A model generated the notes under the pieces. That model had not been told where the DNA came from. It did not search any database and saw nothing but the letters and a program-made list of their open reading frames with translations. Positions 17,646 to 26,187 of a DNA stretch of 64,000 bases are shown here, piece after piece; position 1 is the first letter of the stretch; every line of letters starts with the position of its first letter. Both the position numbers and the translations under genes were made by a program. The DNA is from Deltaproteobacteria bacterium (GTDB lineage: Bacteria > Desulfobacterota > Desulfarculia > Desulfarculales > Desulfarculaceae), in contig JAHLLK010000018.1 of the NCBI GenBank assembly GCA_020444165.1, positions 19,014 through 83,013 on the forward strand. The letters are read 5' to 3'.

Positions 17646-18767
17646 ATGGCTTCCACCGCGGCCCAGGACACCCTGGCCAGCCTGTTGAATCCCTTGACCA
17701 TCCAGTTCAACGGCCCCGCTCCCCACGACCCCCAAATCACCGATGACCGGTTCTATAACCGGGTGCTGGCCGGCGGCTCCCTGGCCCTGGGGGAGTCGTA
17801 CATGGACGGCTGGTGGGACTGCGCGGCCCTGGACGAGTTTTTCGCCCTGGTCCTGGGGGCCGGCCTGGACGCCAGGGTGGTGGACCAACCCGCCCTGGCC
17901 TGGGCGGCGTTCCGGGCCTGGCTGGCCAACCGCCAGCGCCCCTCCCGGGCCCACCAGATCGGGGAGCGCCACTACGACCTGGGCAACGAGCTGTTCGAGG
18001 CCATGCTGGACCCCCGCATGATCTATTCCTGCGCCTATTGGGACCAGGCCCCGGACCTGACCGCGGCCCAGGAGGCCAAGCTGGAGCTGATCTGCCAAAA
18101 GCTCCGGCTGACTCCCGGCCAGCGGCTCTTGGACATCGGCTGCGGCTGGGGCGGTCTGGCCGCCTATGCGGCCGAGCGCCATGGGGTGGAGGTCTTGGGA
18201 GTCACCGTGTCCCGGGAGCAGGTGGATTGGGGCCGCCAGCGCTGGGAAGGCCTGCCGGTGGAGCTGCGCTTGCAGGACTACCGCCGACTGGACCAGCAGT
18301 TCGACGTGATCGTCTCGGTGGGCATGTTCGAGCACGTGGGCCACAAGAACTACCGCACCTACATGCAAAAGGTGGCCGACTGCCTGGCCCCCGGGGGCTT
18401 GTTCCTGTTGCAGACCATCGCCGGCAACACCTCCCGAACCTCCACCGATCCCTGGATCGAGAAGTACATCTTCCCCAACTCGCTGTTGCCTTCGGCCCGG
18501 CAGATCTCCCTGGCGGCCGAGGGGCTCCTGATCCTGGAGGACTGGCACTCCTTTGGCGCGGACTACGACAAGACCCTCTTGGCCTGGCAGGACAACTTCA
18601 CCGCCAATTGGGAGGAACTGGCCCCGGCCTACGGGCCCCGCTTCCAGCGCATGTGGCACTACTACCTCATGAGCTGCGCCGGGGCCTTCCGCTCCCGCTC
18701 CATCCAGCTCTGGCAAATCGTGTTCTCCAAGGGCGGGGTGCCGGGGGGTTACGACGCGCCGCGCTGA
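17646..18767 (+). CDS. cfa: Cyclopropane-fatty-acyl-phospholipid synthase
   Basis: A 373-residue SAM-dependent enzyme that adds a methylene bridge to cis double bonds of membrane phospholipid acyl chains. Colinear with E. coli Cfa: GESYMDGWW (about 53), HYDLGNELFEAMLD, YSCAYW, the SAM motif LDIGCGWGGLA, VSVGMFEHVG, KYIFPNSLLPS, EDWHSFGADYDKTL and the C-terminal CAGAFRSRSIQLWQ. The catalytic Cys of YSCAYW and the bicarbonate-site residues around MFEHVG are kept. ATG 17646 was chosen because GGGAGG lies seven bases upstream and the length then matches the family (382 in E. coli). A GTG start at 17577 would add 23 unlike residues. Confidence 0.93.
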   Translation: MASTAAQDTLASLLNPLTIQFNGPAPHDPQITDDRFYNRVLAGGSLALGESYMDGWWDCAALDEFFALVLGAGLDARVVDQPALAWAAFRAWLANRQRPSRAHQIGERHYDLGNELFEAMLDPRMIYSCAYWDQAPDLTAAQEAKLELICQKLRLTPGQRLLDIGCGWGGLAAYAAERHGVEVLGVTVSREQVDWGRQRWEGLPVELRLQDYRRLDQQFDVIVSVGMFEHVGHKNYRTYMQKVADCLAPGGLFLLQTIAGNTSRTSTDPWIEKYIFPNSLLPSARQISLAAEGLLILEDWHSFGADYDKTLLAWQDNFTANWEELAPAYGPRFQRMWHYYLMSCAGAFRSRSIQLWQIVFSKGGVPGGYDAPR

Positions 18768-18831
18768 GGGCCAGGGGGGAATGGTCCGGGGCTTGGCCCG
18801 GCGGGGGGCAATGATGTTATGATGCCCCATC

Positions 18832-20169
18832 ATGGCTGATTTTTTCCGTAAGGCTGCCGCACCGCGCTCCGGGGCGGGGCCGCGTCGCCGCCCGTGGTTC
18901 CTCCTGGCCCTCTTGCTCCTGGTGGTGGGCTGCGCCCCGGCCGGGCCGCCCGATCCCGGGGTGATCCACTTCGTCACCTGGAAGCCCAACGCGCCCGCGG
19001 CCTGGCGCGCGGTGTACCAGGCCTTCGAGGCGCGCTATCCCCAATACCACCTGGCCCTGGAGATCGGCCCCCATTCCTCCAGCAACTTCCACGACCTGTT
19101 GACCCAGAAGCTGAAGAACCGGAGCACGGACGTGGACGTGTTCCTCATGGACGTGGTGTGGCCGGCGGAGTTCGCCTCGGCCGGCTGGGCCCGGCCCCTG
19201 GACGACCTGTTCCCCCCGGCGGAGCAAGCCAAATTCCAAGCCGGGGCCATTGCCGCCAACACCTGGCAGGGCCACATCTACGGGGTGCCCCTGTACCTGG
19301 ACGCGGGGCTGCTCTACTATCGCCGGGACCTGCTGGCGGCCCACGGCTTCCACCCGCCGGCCACCTGGCCGGAGCTGGTGACCCAGGCCCGGGCCGTCAT
19401 GGCCGGCGAGAGCCGGGCCGGCCGCCAGGTCTGGGGCTACAGCGGCCAGTTCAAGCAGTACGAAGGGCTCATCTGCAACATGCAGGAGTTCATCCTCTCG
19501 GCCGGGGGGCGGCTGTTGGCCGACCACGGCCGGCGCTGCGGCCTGACCAGCCCGGCCGCCCTGGGGGCGGTGGCCTTTGTGCGGCAGGAGATCATCGGCT
19601 CCCTGGCCCCCCGGGGGGTGCTGACCTACCAGGAGCCCGAGTCCCTGGCCCTGTTCCTGCAAGGCCGGGCCGTGTTCCTCCGCAACTGGCCCTATGCCTG
19701 GCGGATCGTGAACGACCCGGCCCAGTCCCGGGTGGCCGGCCGGGTGGGCCTGGCCTCCCTGCCCCACTTTCCGGGCCAGGCCGGGGCCGCTTCCCTGGGG
19801 GGCTGGCAGGTGGGGATCAGCGCTTATTCCCGGAACCCCGCCGGGGCCTGGGCCCTGGTCAGCTTCCTCACCGGGCCCGAGGGCCAGGCCATCCTGGCCA
19901 GGGCCGGCGGCCTCACCCCCTCCCGCCCGGCCCTGTACGACGATCCCGGGGTGCTGGCGGCCATGCCCCAACTCACGGCCATGAAGGCGGCCCTGGCCCA
20001 GGCCCGGCCCCGGCCCCTCACGCCCCTCTACCCTGCGGTGTCCGACCAGATGCAGATCTACTTCCACCAGGCCCTGGCCGGCCGGGATGACGACCCGGCC
20101 GCCCGGGCGGCGGCCGCCTGCCGGGAGATCGACGGCCTCTTGGCCCTGACCCGGGGGGAGGGGCGCTGA
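18832..20169 (+). CDS. ABC sugar-type transporter, substrate-binding lipoprotein
   Basis: A 445-residue family 1 (maltose/trehalose-like) extracellular binding protein. A basic N-terminus and hydrophobic segment end in the lipobox VVGC (about residue 34), so it should be lipid-anchored. Characteristic stretches are VDVFLMDVVWPAEFA, YGVPLYLDAGLLYYRRDLL and GGWQVGISAYSRNP. It opens a four-gene operon (binding protein, two permeases, ATPase) with overlapping junctions (TGATG at 20167-20171), a complete importer. The pattern resembles trehalose/maltose ThuE-type proteins, but the sugar cannot be assigned. A TATGAT box a few bases before the start hints at a very short leader. Confidence 0.85.
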   Translation: MADFFRKAAAPRSGAGPRRRPWFLLALLLLVVGCAPAGPPDPGVIHFVTWKPNAPAAWRAVYQAFEARYPQYHLALEIGPHSSSNFHDLLTQKLKNRSTDVDVFLMDVVWPAEFASAGWARPLDDLFPPAEQAKFQAGAIAANTWQGHIYGVPLYLDAGLLYYRRDLLAAHGFHPPATWPELVTQARAVMAGESRAGRQVWGYSGQFKQYEGLICNMQEFILSAGGRLLADHGRRCGLTSPAALGAVAFVRQEIIGSLAPRGVLTYQEPESLALFLQGRAVFLRNWPYAWRIVNDPAQSRVAGRVGLASLPHFPGQAGAASLGGWQVGISAYSRNPAGAWALVSFLTGPEGQAILARAGGLTPSRPALYDDPGVLAAMPQLTAMKAALAQARPRPLTPLYPAVSDQMQIYFHQALAGRDDDPAARAAAACREIDGLLALTRGEGR

Positions 20170-21077
20170 TGGCCCGGAGAGCGAGCCCCGCCCGGCGGGA
20201 AAAATGGTGGGGCCTGGGGCTGTTGGCCCCGGCCTTCCTGGTGGTCACCATCTTCGCCTTCCTGCCCATCGCGGACTCCATTTTCCTGAGCCTGCACCGC
20301 CTGATCCTCTCCCTCCCCCAGTTGGGCGAGCCCTTTGTGGGCCTGGCCAACTTCCGCCGCCTGTTGGCCGACCCCGCCGCCCTGGGCTCTTTGGTCACCA
20401 CGCTCATCTTCGTGGCCGTGTCCACCGCCCTGGAGGTGCTTCTGGGCCTGGCCATGGCCCTGGTGCTGAACCGCTCCTTCCGGGGGCGGGGTCTGGCCCG
20501 GGCCGCGGTGCTGGTGCCCTGGGCCATCCCCACCGTGGTGTCGAGCCAGATGTGGCGCTTCATCATGAACGACCAGTACGGCCTGTGGAACTACCTGCTC
20601 TTCGGCGGGCACACCGCCGCCTACCAGGCCTGGCTGGCCCTGCCCGGCTGGGCCCTGGCCGCCATCATCGCGGCCGACGTGTGGAAGACCTCTTCTTTTG
20701 CCGCGCTGATCATCCTGGCCGGCTTGCAGGGCATCCCCGACGAGTTGTACGAGGCGGCCCGCCTGGACGGCGCCGGCCCCTGGCAGAGCTTCTGGCGCAT
20801 CACCCTGCCCTTGGCCCGGCCGGCCATCCTCCTGGCGCTCCTCTTTCGCACCATGGACGCCTTCCGGGTCTTTGACCTGGTGTACGTGATGACCCAGGGC
20901 GGGCCGGCCAACGCCACCAGCGTGTTGCAGTTCTATGGCTACAAGAAGATGTTCGCCGAAGGCTTCATGGGTTACGGCTCGGCCATCTCGGTGTTGGTGT
21001 TCGCGGCGGTGCTCTTGGTGGCCCTGGTCTATCTGCGGCTGTTGGGCCGGCGTATGGCCGAGGGGGAACGGACATGA
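20169..21077 (+). CDS. ABC sugar-type transporter, permease 1 (MalF/UgpA-like)
   Basis: A 302-residue inner-membrane protein with about six membrane spans. The EAA loop that docks the ATPase reads DELYEAARLDGAGPWQSFWRI (about 195-215) and is intact. YVMTQGGPANAT is typical of the MalF/UgpA branch. It overlaps the genes on both sides (TGATG upstream, ATGA downstream), so subunits are made together. Confidence 0.88.
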   Translation: MARRASPARREKWWGLGLLAPAFLVVTIFAFLPIADSIFLSLHRLILSLPQLGEPFVGLANFRRLLADPAALGSLVTTLIFVAVSTALEVLLGLAMALVLNRSFRGRGLARAAVLVPWAIPTVVSSQMWRFIMNDQYGLWNYLLFGGHTAAYQAWLALPGWALAAIIAADVWKTSSFAALIILAGLQGIPDELYEAARLDGAGPWQSFWRITLPLARPAILLALLFRTMDAFRVFDLVYVMTQGGPANATSVLQFYGYKKMFAEGFMGYGSAISVLVFAAVLLVALVYLRLLGRRMAEGERT

Positions 21078-21898
21078 GGCGGGGATGGCGGAAACTGGGC
21101 TGGGCCGCGGCCGGGCTGGGGCTCATCATCTTCAGCCTCACCCCGTTCCTGTGGTTCGTGCTGACCAGCCTCAAGACCCAGGTGGAGGTGACGGCCATCC
21201 CCCCCACCCTGTGGCCCGCCGGCTCTTTGGGGTTTTACCGCTCGGCCCTGGAGAACTACGGGCTCCTGGACTTTCTGCGGAACAGCGCCATCGTGGCCGG
21301 CGGCTCCACCCTGTTGTGCCTGGGCCTGGCCGTGCCCGCGGCCTTTGCCCTGGCCCGGCTCCGCCTGCCCTACAAGGGCCTCATCCTGGGGGCGCTGCTG
21401 TTGGTGTCCATGTTCCCCCAAATCTCCCTGGCCGGGCCGGTATGGCGCATTCTGCGGGCCGTGGGCTGGCTGAACACCTACCAGGGCCTGATCCTGCCCT
21501 ACACCACCTTCACCCTGCCCCTGGGGGTGTGGGTGCTCACCAGCTTCTTCCGGGAGCTGCCCTTCGAGCTGGAGGAAGCGGCGTTGACCGACGGCTGCAC
21601 CCGCTTCCAGGCCCTCAGCAAGGTCATGCTGCCCCTGGCCGCGCCCGGGGTGTTCACCGCGGCGATATTGGTGTTCATCTACGCCTGGAATGAGTTCTTC
21701 TTCGCGCTCCTCATCATGACCCAGCGTAACGTGCAAACCCTGCCCGTGGGCATCGCCCTGTTCCAGGGGGAGTTCACCATGCCCTGGGGCGAGATCGCCG
21801 CCGCCTCCACCGTGGCGGTGCTGCCCCTGGTGGTGGTGGTGTTTTTGTTTCAGCGGCGCATCGTGCGGGGGCTCGCGGCCGGGGCCCTGAAAGGATAG
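21074..21898 (+). CDS. ABC sugar-type transporter, permease 2 (MalG/UgpE-like)
   Basis: A 274-residue inner-membrane permease with about six spans. The EAA loop is FELEEAALTDGCTRFQALSKV (about 172-192). The first span is followed by the TSLKTQVEV segment usual in MalG-type partners. It overlaps the first permease by four bases and precedes the ATPase gene by eight. Confidence 0.88.
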   Translation: MRRGWRKLGWAAAGLGLIIFSLTPFLWFVLTSLKTQVEVTAIPPTLWPAGSLGFYRSALENYGLLDFLRNSAIVAGGSTLLCLGLAVPAAFALARLRLPYKGLILGALLLVSMFPQISLAGPVWRILRAVGWLNTYQGLILPYTTFTLPLGVWVLTSFFRELPFELEEAALTDGCTRFQALSKVMLPLAAPGVFTAAILVFIYAWNEFFFALLIMTQRNVQTLPVGIALFQGEFTMPWGEIAAASTVAVLPLVVVVFLFQRRIVRGLAAGALKG

Positions 21899-21906
21899 AA
21901 CGGCGT

Positions 21907-22977
21907 ATGGACGGAGTCCGGGTGGCAGACCTGGTAAAAACCTTCGGCGGCCGGCCGGTGCTGGACCGGGTGTCCTGCGCCGCCGCGGCCGGCGGGTTTT
22001 TGATCCTGTTGGGGCCCTCGGGCTGTGGCAAGAGCACGCTCTTACGCATCATTGCCGGCCTGGAGAGCCAGGACGCGGGCCAGGTGTTCATCGGGGAGCA
22101 GGAGGTGAGCCACCTGGACCCCCGGGAGCGCGACGTGGCCATGGTGTTCCAGAGCTACGCCCTCTACCCTCATCTCTCCGTGGCCGACAACCTGGCCTTC
22201 GGCCTCCGGGTGCGGGGGGCGCCCAAGGCCGAGATCGCCGCCCGGGTGAACGAGGCGGCCCGGCTGCTGGGCCTGGAAGAACTCTTGGCGCGGCGGCCCC
22301 GCCAGCTTTCCGGCGGCCAGCGCCAGCGGGTGGCCATGGGCCGGGCCATGGTGCGCGAACCCCGGCTGTTCCTCTTTGACGAGCCCTTGTCCAACCTGGA
22401 CGCACGGCTGCGGGGGGAGATGCGCCTGGAGCTGATCCGCCTGCACCGCCGCCTGGGCACCACCACGGTGTACGTGACCCACGACCAGGTGGAGGCCATG
22501 ACCCTGGGCGACCGGGTGGTGATCCTGGCCCAGGGCCGGGTGCAGCAGGACGGCGCCCCCCAGGAGGTGTACGACCGCCCGGCCAACGAGTTCGTCGCCG
22601 GGTTCATCGGCAGCCCGCCCATGAACCTCTGGGCCGGCGAAGTGAGCCACACCGGGGAGTCCCCCCTGTTCCGCAGCCGGGAAGGCCTGGAACTGGCCCT
22701 GCCTCCCCGCTACGCCAACCTGCCCCCCGGCCCGGCCACCCTGGGCGTGCGGCCGGAGCACCTCCGCCCCGGGCCGGGAGCCTGGCGGGCCCGGGTGGAG
22801 CTGGTGGAGCGCCTGGGCGGCGAGGCGGTCTTGTATCTAGCGGCCGGAGGCACCTCCCTCACCGCCGCGGTACCGGCCGGCACCTTGCCCACCCCGGGCG
22901 AAGAACTGGACCTCACTCCGGAGCCGACGCGCCTGCACCTGTTCCGCGAAGGCCAGCGCTGGGAGCCGGAGGATTAG
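21907..22977 (+). CDS. ABC sugar-type transporter, ATP-binding protein (UgpC/MalK-like)
   Basis: A 356-residue ATPase with Walker A GPSGCGKST (about 36-44), Q-loop FQSYALYPHL, signature LSGGQRQR (about 136), Walker B LFLFDEP, D-loop SNLDA and switch His in VTHDQVEAMTLGDR. The C-terminal ~115 residues form the TOBE/MalK regulatory barrel (GVRPEHL). It is the last gene of the importer operon and is followed at once by the long-hairpin repeat. Confidence 0.9.
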   Translation: MDGVRVADLVKTFGGRPVLDRVSCAAAAGGFLILLGPSGCGKSTLLRIIAGLESQDAGQVFIGEQEVSHLDPRERDVAMVFQSYALYPHLSVADNLAFGLRVRGAPKAEIAARVNEAARLLGLEELLARRPRQLSGGQRQRVAMGRAMVREPRLFLFDEPLSNLDARLRGEMRLELIRLHRRLGTTTVYVTHDQVEAMTLGDRVVILAQGRVQQDGAPQEVYDRPANEFVAGFIGSPPMNLWAGEVSHTGESPLFRSREGLELALPPRYANLPPGPATLGVRPEHLRPGPGAWRARVELVERLGGEAVLYLAAGGTSLTAAVPAGTLPTPGEELDLTPEPTRLHLFREGQRWEPED

Positions 22978-23050
22978 GAAGATGTGGGGGGAACCCCTTT
23001 TTTTGAAAAAAAAGGGGTTCCCCCCACACCCCCCTCCCCAAAAAAACTTT
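22978..23050. terminator. Conserved long-hairpin repeat, copy 2
   Basis: Perfect 21-bp arms (22984-23004 and 23007-23027) built of GTGGGGGGAACCCC plus a T run begin 7 bp after the importer operon. Its flanks GAAGAT and CCCCAAAAAAACTTT match the copies at 1608, 45473 and 51384. It lies between convergent genes. Confidence 0.65.
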
Positions 23051-23075
23051 AGCAGGCTGTGGGGAACAGCCTGCC
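23051..23075. repeat. Solo MITE-end palindrome
   Basis: GCAGGCTGT and its complement (23052-23060, 23066-23074) with loop GGGGA match the palindromic right end of the MITE-like elements, without the rest of the element. It could be a relic or a terminator for the convergent genes. Confidence 0.4.
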
Positions 23076-23120
23076 AAGGGGGCTAATGGTCTGGGAGGGG
23101 CGGCGCTGGAGACTAGCGGG

Positions 23121-24974
23121 CTAACTCGTAACGGGACCTGCGGTTTCTGGCGGGGTGATCTCGCACACCGGGGCGGTGTCGGACGCGGGGTCACCTTCCT
23201 CCAGCCGGAAGATGGTCACCTTCCCGGCGATGCCTTTCAACTCCACCTGCTCCGGCCCCCGCAGCACCGCCCGGCCGTCCAGGCAGGAGGCCAGGTTGGC
23301 CGAGACCACGATCTCCCCGCCGGCGGCCTGGGCCTGCAAGCGGCTGGTCAGGTTCACCGGCGCGCCCACGATGCCGTACTTGGTGCGGCGGCGGGAGCCG
23401 ATGTTGCCCACCACCACCTGGCCCGCGTGCAGGCCGATGCCGGTGGCCAGCTCCGGCAGGCCCCGGGCGGTCAGTCGTTGGTTGATGGCCCCCGCAGCCT
23501 GGCGCATGGCCAGGGCCGCGTCCACGGCCCGGTGGGCCAGGGGCTCCAGGGAGCCGTCCAGAGGGTCGAAAAAGGCCAGGATGGCGTCGCCCAGGAAATC
23601 CACGATGATGCCGCCGTGGTTCTGGATGATCTCGATCAGGGCGGTGAGGTACTCGTTCACCACCACGATGGTCTCGTCAGGGGTCAAGGTCTCGCACAGG
23701 GCCGTGAACCCCCGGATGTCGGTCATGAGGATCACCACCTGGCGCTTCGAGCCGCCCAGGCGGCCGGCGGCCTCGGGCCGCCGCAACAGCTCCCGGGCCA
23801 CGGCCGGGTCCACGTAACGGCCAAAGGTCTCCCGGATCAGGTCGCGCTCCTGCAACCCCGCCACCATGCGGTTGAAGCTCTGGGCCAGGCGGGCAGGCTC
23901 GTCCTCGCCCTTGATCTCCAAAGGCGGGCCGTATTCCCCCTGGGCCAGGTCCTGGGCCGCGGCCGTGACCCGGGCCAGGGAGCCGGCCACCCGGCTGGTG
24001 ACCCGCCGGATCAGCAAGATCACCAGGACGATGCCCGCCAGGCCGGCCAGGGTGAACCAGTTGCGGAAGGCCATCAGGGGGGCCAGCACCTCCCGGGCCG
24101 GGGAAAAGAGCACCAGCACCCAGGGGGCCCGCTTGAGTTGGTAGAACCCGGCCACCATGGTCGGCGGATAGCCCGGGCCCAACAGGGTGCCGGAGCGTTC
24201 CTCATGCATCTTGGTCAGGATTTCCTTTTCCAGTTCGTCGCCGTCGTCGCCCAGGCGCGCCCGGTGGTCCATCTGGCGCAGGTTGTGGGCCAAAAAGGTG
24301 CCGTCCCGGGAGACCAGGCAGGCCATCTGGCTTTGCCAAAAATTCAGGCCCTTCAGATCCTCCAGGAGATAGTCGAAACTCATCACCACTTCCAGGCGGC
24401 CGGTGGGCTTCTTGTTTTCGTCCTCCAGGGTGAAGATGAGGCTCATGGTCCGCTCGCCCACCTGGGCGTTCAGCACCGGGGGGGTCACCCGGGCCACCTG
24501 GGCCCGGCGGAAATGCATCATGCCCCCCCAGCCCTGGCCGCTGCTCATCATGCCCGGGCCCATGACCGGGCCCATGACCGGCGCTTCGCTCCGCTCGGCG
24601 CCGCCCCGGAAGCGCCAGCCTTCCCCGCTGCCCTTGCCCGGGCCGCTCTCTCCGCTGGCCGGCTCCAGGGACAGCACCGCGTCCTTGACCCCGGGGATCT
24701 CCTTGATCTTATCCAGTAAAAGCTTTTCATCCTGATCGGGGAAGGCGGAGCTGAACAGATAGCCCACCAAATCCACCAGGCGGGTGGGGGCCTCCAAGCG
24801 CATGTCCACCGTGTGGGCCGCCCGTTCCAGACTCAAAAGCGCGGACTCGCGCCAACTGGCCAAGAGGGTGTCCCGGGCCAGGAAAAAGCCGGCCGCGCCC
24901 AGGGCCAGAAGCAGGAGGGCCGTGGGCGCCACCAAGAGGAGGGTGAAGCGCTGTTGCAGGCTTTTGAAACGCAT
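23121..24974 (-). CDS. Membrane adenylate cyclase with periplasmic sensor (class III)
   Basis: A 617-residue protein. Membrane spans at about 10-32 and 310-335 enclose a ~270-residue Cache-like periplasmic domain; a HAMP linker (about 335-390) and a class III cyclase domain (about 410-590) follow. The two metal-binding Asp are in MTDIRGF (about 418) and LGDAILAFF (about 463), and the transition-state Asn/Arg are in NLTSRL, so it should be active. Residues about 132-153 form a Met/Gly-rich insert (MGPVMGPGMM, then GWGGMMH) that might bind a soft metal such as copper. It ends in a ~25-residue Pro/Thr tail. A MITE-like element sits just upstream of its start. Confidence 0.85.
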   Translation of the reverse strand: MRFKSLQQRFTLLLVAPTALLLLALGAAGFFLARDTLLASWRESALLSLERAAHTVDMRLEAPTRLVDLVGYLFSSAFPDQDEKLLLDKIKEIPGVKDAVLSLEPASGESGPGKGSGEGWRFRGGAERSEAPVMGPVMGPGMMSSGQGWGGMMHFRRAQVARVTPPVLNAQVGERTMSLIFTLEDENKKPTGRLEVVMSFDYLLEDLKGLNFWQSQMACLVSRDGTFLAHNLRQMDHRARLGDDGDELEKEILTKMHEERSGTLLGPGYPPTMVAGFYQLKRAPWVLVLFSPAREVLAPLMAFRNWFTLAGLAGIVLVILLIRRVTSRVAGSLARVTAAAQDLAQGEYGPPLEIKGEDEPARLAQSFNRMVAGLQERDLIRETFGRYVDPAVARELLRRPEAAGRLGGSKRQVVILMTDIRGFTALCETLTPDETIVVVNEYLTALIEIIQNHGGIIVDFLGDAILAFFDPLDGSLEPLAHRAVDAALAMRQAAGAINQRLTARGLPELATGIGLHAGQVVVGNIGSRRRTKYGIVGAPVNLTSRLQAQAAGGEIVVSANLASCLDGRAVLRGPEQVELKGIAGKVTIFRLEEGDPASDTAPVCEITPPETAGPVTS

Positions 24975-25030
24975 TTAGCGTCCTCGGAGAAGGTCAAGCG
25001 GCCGCGTTCCGCGGCGGCAGGGACGTTACC

Positions 25031-25232
25031 CTAGCAGGATGTTGAAAAAGTCCCTCCATGGCCTTTTTCAACCAAACTTGACAAAAGCGTGGTTTTGTCA
25101 AGTTTTCCAAATTGCTTGCTTTTTCAAAGCCACGCAATTTGGCGCGCCATCCCCGGGGTCCCCAAACAAGCCGTAGCTTGTTTGGGATGGTCCCTGGCGC
25201 GCTTAGCAGGCTGTTTTTCAACAGCCTGCTAG
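25031..25232. mobile_element. MITE-like element, copy 2, with nested mini-palindrome
   Basis: 202 bp bounded by CTAGCAGGATGTTGAAAAA and the inverted GTTTTTCAACAGCCTGCTAG. It is nearly identical to the 161-bp copy at 45293 except for 41 bp (25153-25193) inserted after GCGCGCCATCC, flanked by a repeated TCC. The insert is the palindrome ACAAGC/GCTTGT preceded by GGGGTCCCC. It lies upstream of the adenylate cyclase gene. No open frame of interest. Confidence 0.85.
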
Positions 25233-25311
25233 GTGCTTTGTTTAGATTGTAACCATAAACCCCGGCCGCGCCACCCCCATGGGGAAGCGACGCGGCCGGG
25301 GAGGGAGGGGC

Positions 25312-25725
25312 TCAGGCGCGGTCGGCCAGGAGGTTGTCCACCCGGCGGAAGAGTTCGGTCAGGCGGAAGGGCTTGGCCAGCATGTCCGATACCAGTTCCC
25401 CCAGGCCGGAGGGAAGCTGGGGGGTGCCGGAGACCAGGAGCACCCGGGCTTGGGGATGCAGGCTCCGGAGGCCCCGGGCGCAGGCCTGGCCGTCCATGTC
25501 CGGCATGGTGAAGTCCAGGATCACCAGATCAAAGGGCGACCCGGCCAGGAGGGCCTGCTGGTACAGATCCAGGCCCTCCCGCCCGTTGGCGGCCACGGTC
25601 ACTTCCTGCCCCGTGCGGGGCAACGCGCAATTGTAAAGGTTCAACAGGTCGGCGTCGTCTTCCACCACCAAAAGGCGGACGGGCGGCGAGGGGCTGGGAT
25701 CCGGGGTGGATGGCATGGCAAGCAT
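25312..25725 (-). CDS. Single-domain response regulator (CheY-like receiver)
   Basis: A 137-residue receiver without an output domain. Acidic pocket EDD (about 22-24), phospho-acceptor Asp about 71 in ILDFTMPDMDG, switch Ser in VSGTP, and Lys in LAKPF. ATG 25725 was chosen for the GGAG site eight bases upstream; the longer frame would run into MITE-like DNA. It lies 337 bp upstream of the adenylate cyclase gene, separated by a MITE-like element, and has another such element in its own upstream region. Partner kinase unknown. Confidence 0.85.
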   Translation of the reverse strand: MLAMPSTPDPSPSPPVRLLVVEDDADLLNLYNCALPRTGQEVTVAANGREGLDLYQQALLAGSPFDLVILDFTMPDMDGQACARGLRSLHPQARVLLVSGTPQLPSGLGELVSDMLAKPFRLTELFRRVDNLLADRA

Positions 25726-25759
25726 GGTGCTTCTCCGACTTGTGACAAGCGATCCAACG

Positions 25760-25914
25760 GGGCGTTGAAAAAGTCCATCCATGGCCTTTTTCAACCTATC
25801 TTGTCAAAAGCGTCGTTTTGCCAAGATGGACAAATTGATTGCCTTTTCAAAGGCCGCGCAATTTGGCGCACCGTCCCTGGTTCGCCTATCAGGCTGTTTT
25901 TCAACAGCCTGATA
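25760..25914. mobile_element. MITE-like element, copy 3
   Basis: About 155 bp with the family core (GTTGAAAAAGTCC, CCATGGCCTTTTTCAACC, GCGCAATTTGGCGC) and a palindromic right end reading TATCAGGCTG with its complement. It has no nested palindrome. The left end has lost the CTAGCAGG part. It occupies the upstream region of the receiver gene. Confidence 0.75.
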
Positions 25915-26187
25915 ATACGCAATGTAAACCAGGCTTTCTAAAGTGGAAATGAGGTCTCCACCCCATAGGCGAGGGGAATGAAGCTCATTCGGCTCGTCGC
26001 GCGCCCTTCGCCAAGGAGCACCCAACATAAAAACGGCCGTCAGGCGGGTAATGGTATCGAGATAGACGATGCAAGGCCGGGGTCCTGCGCGGAACTTGCC
26101 GTGCTTCGGCCGGAGGCGGGTGAATCGCGGGAGGCAGTCCGGAGCGGGGCCCATCGCGCCGGACTTTCCGGCCAGCCCCCGGGAGGC
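25915..26187. other. Gene-free region
   Basis: About 270 bp. Minus-strand frames here are open but without codon or protein character. It may be an old degraded gene; no repeat or RNA motif was recognised. Confidence 0.4.

Noticed and set aside
11014..25914. Insertion sequences or prophage
   Set aside because: Only short non-coding elements are present; no transposase, integrase or phage gene was found.
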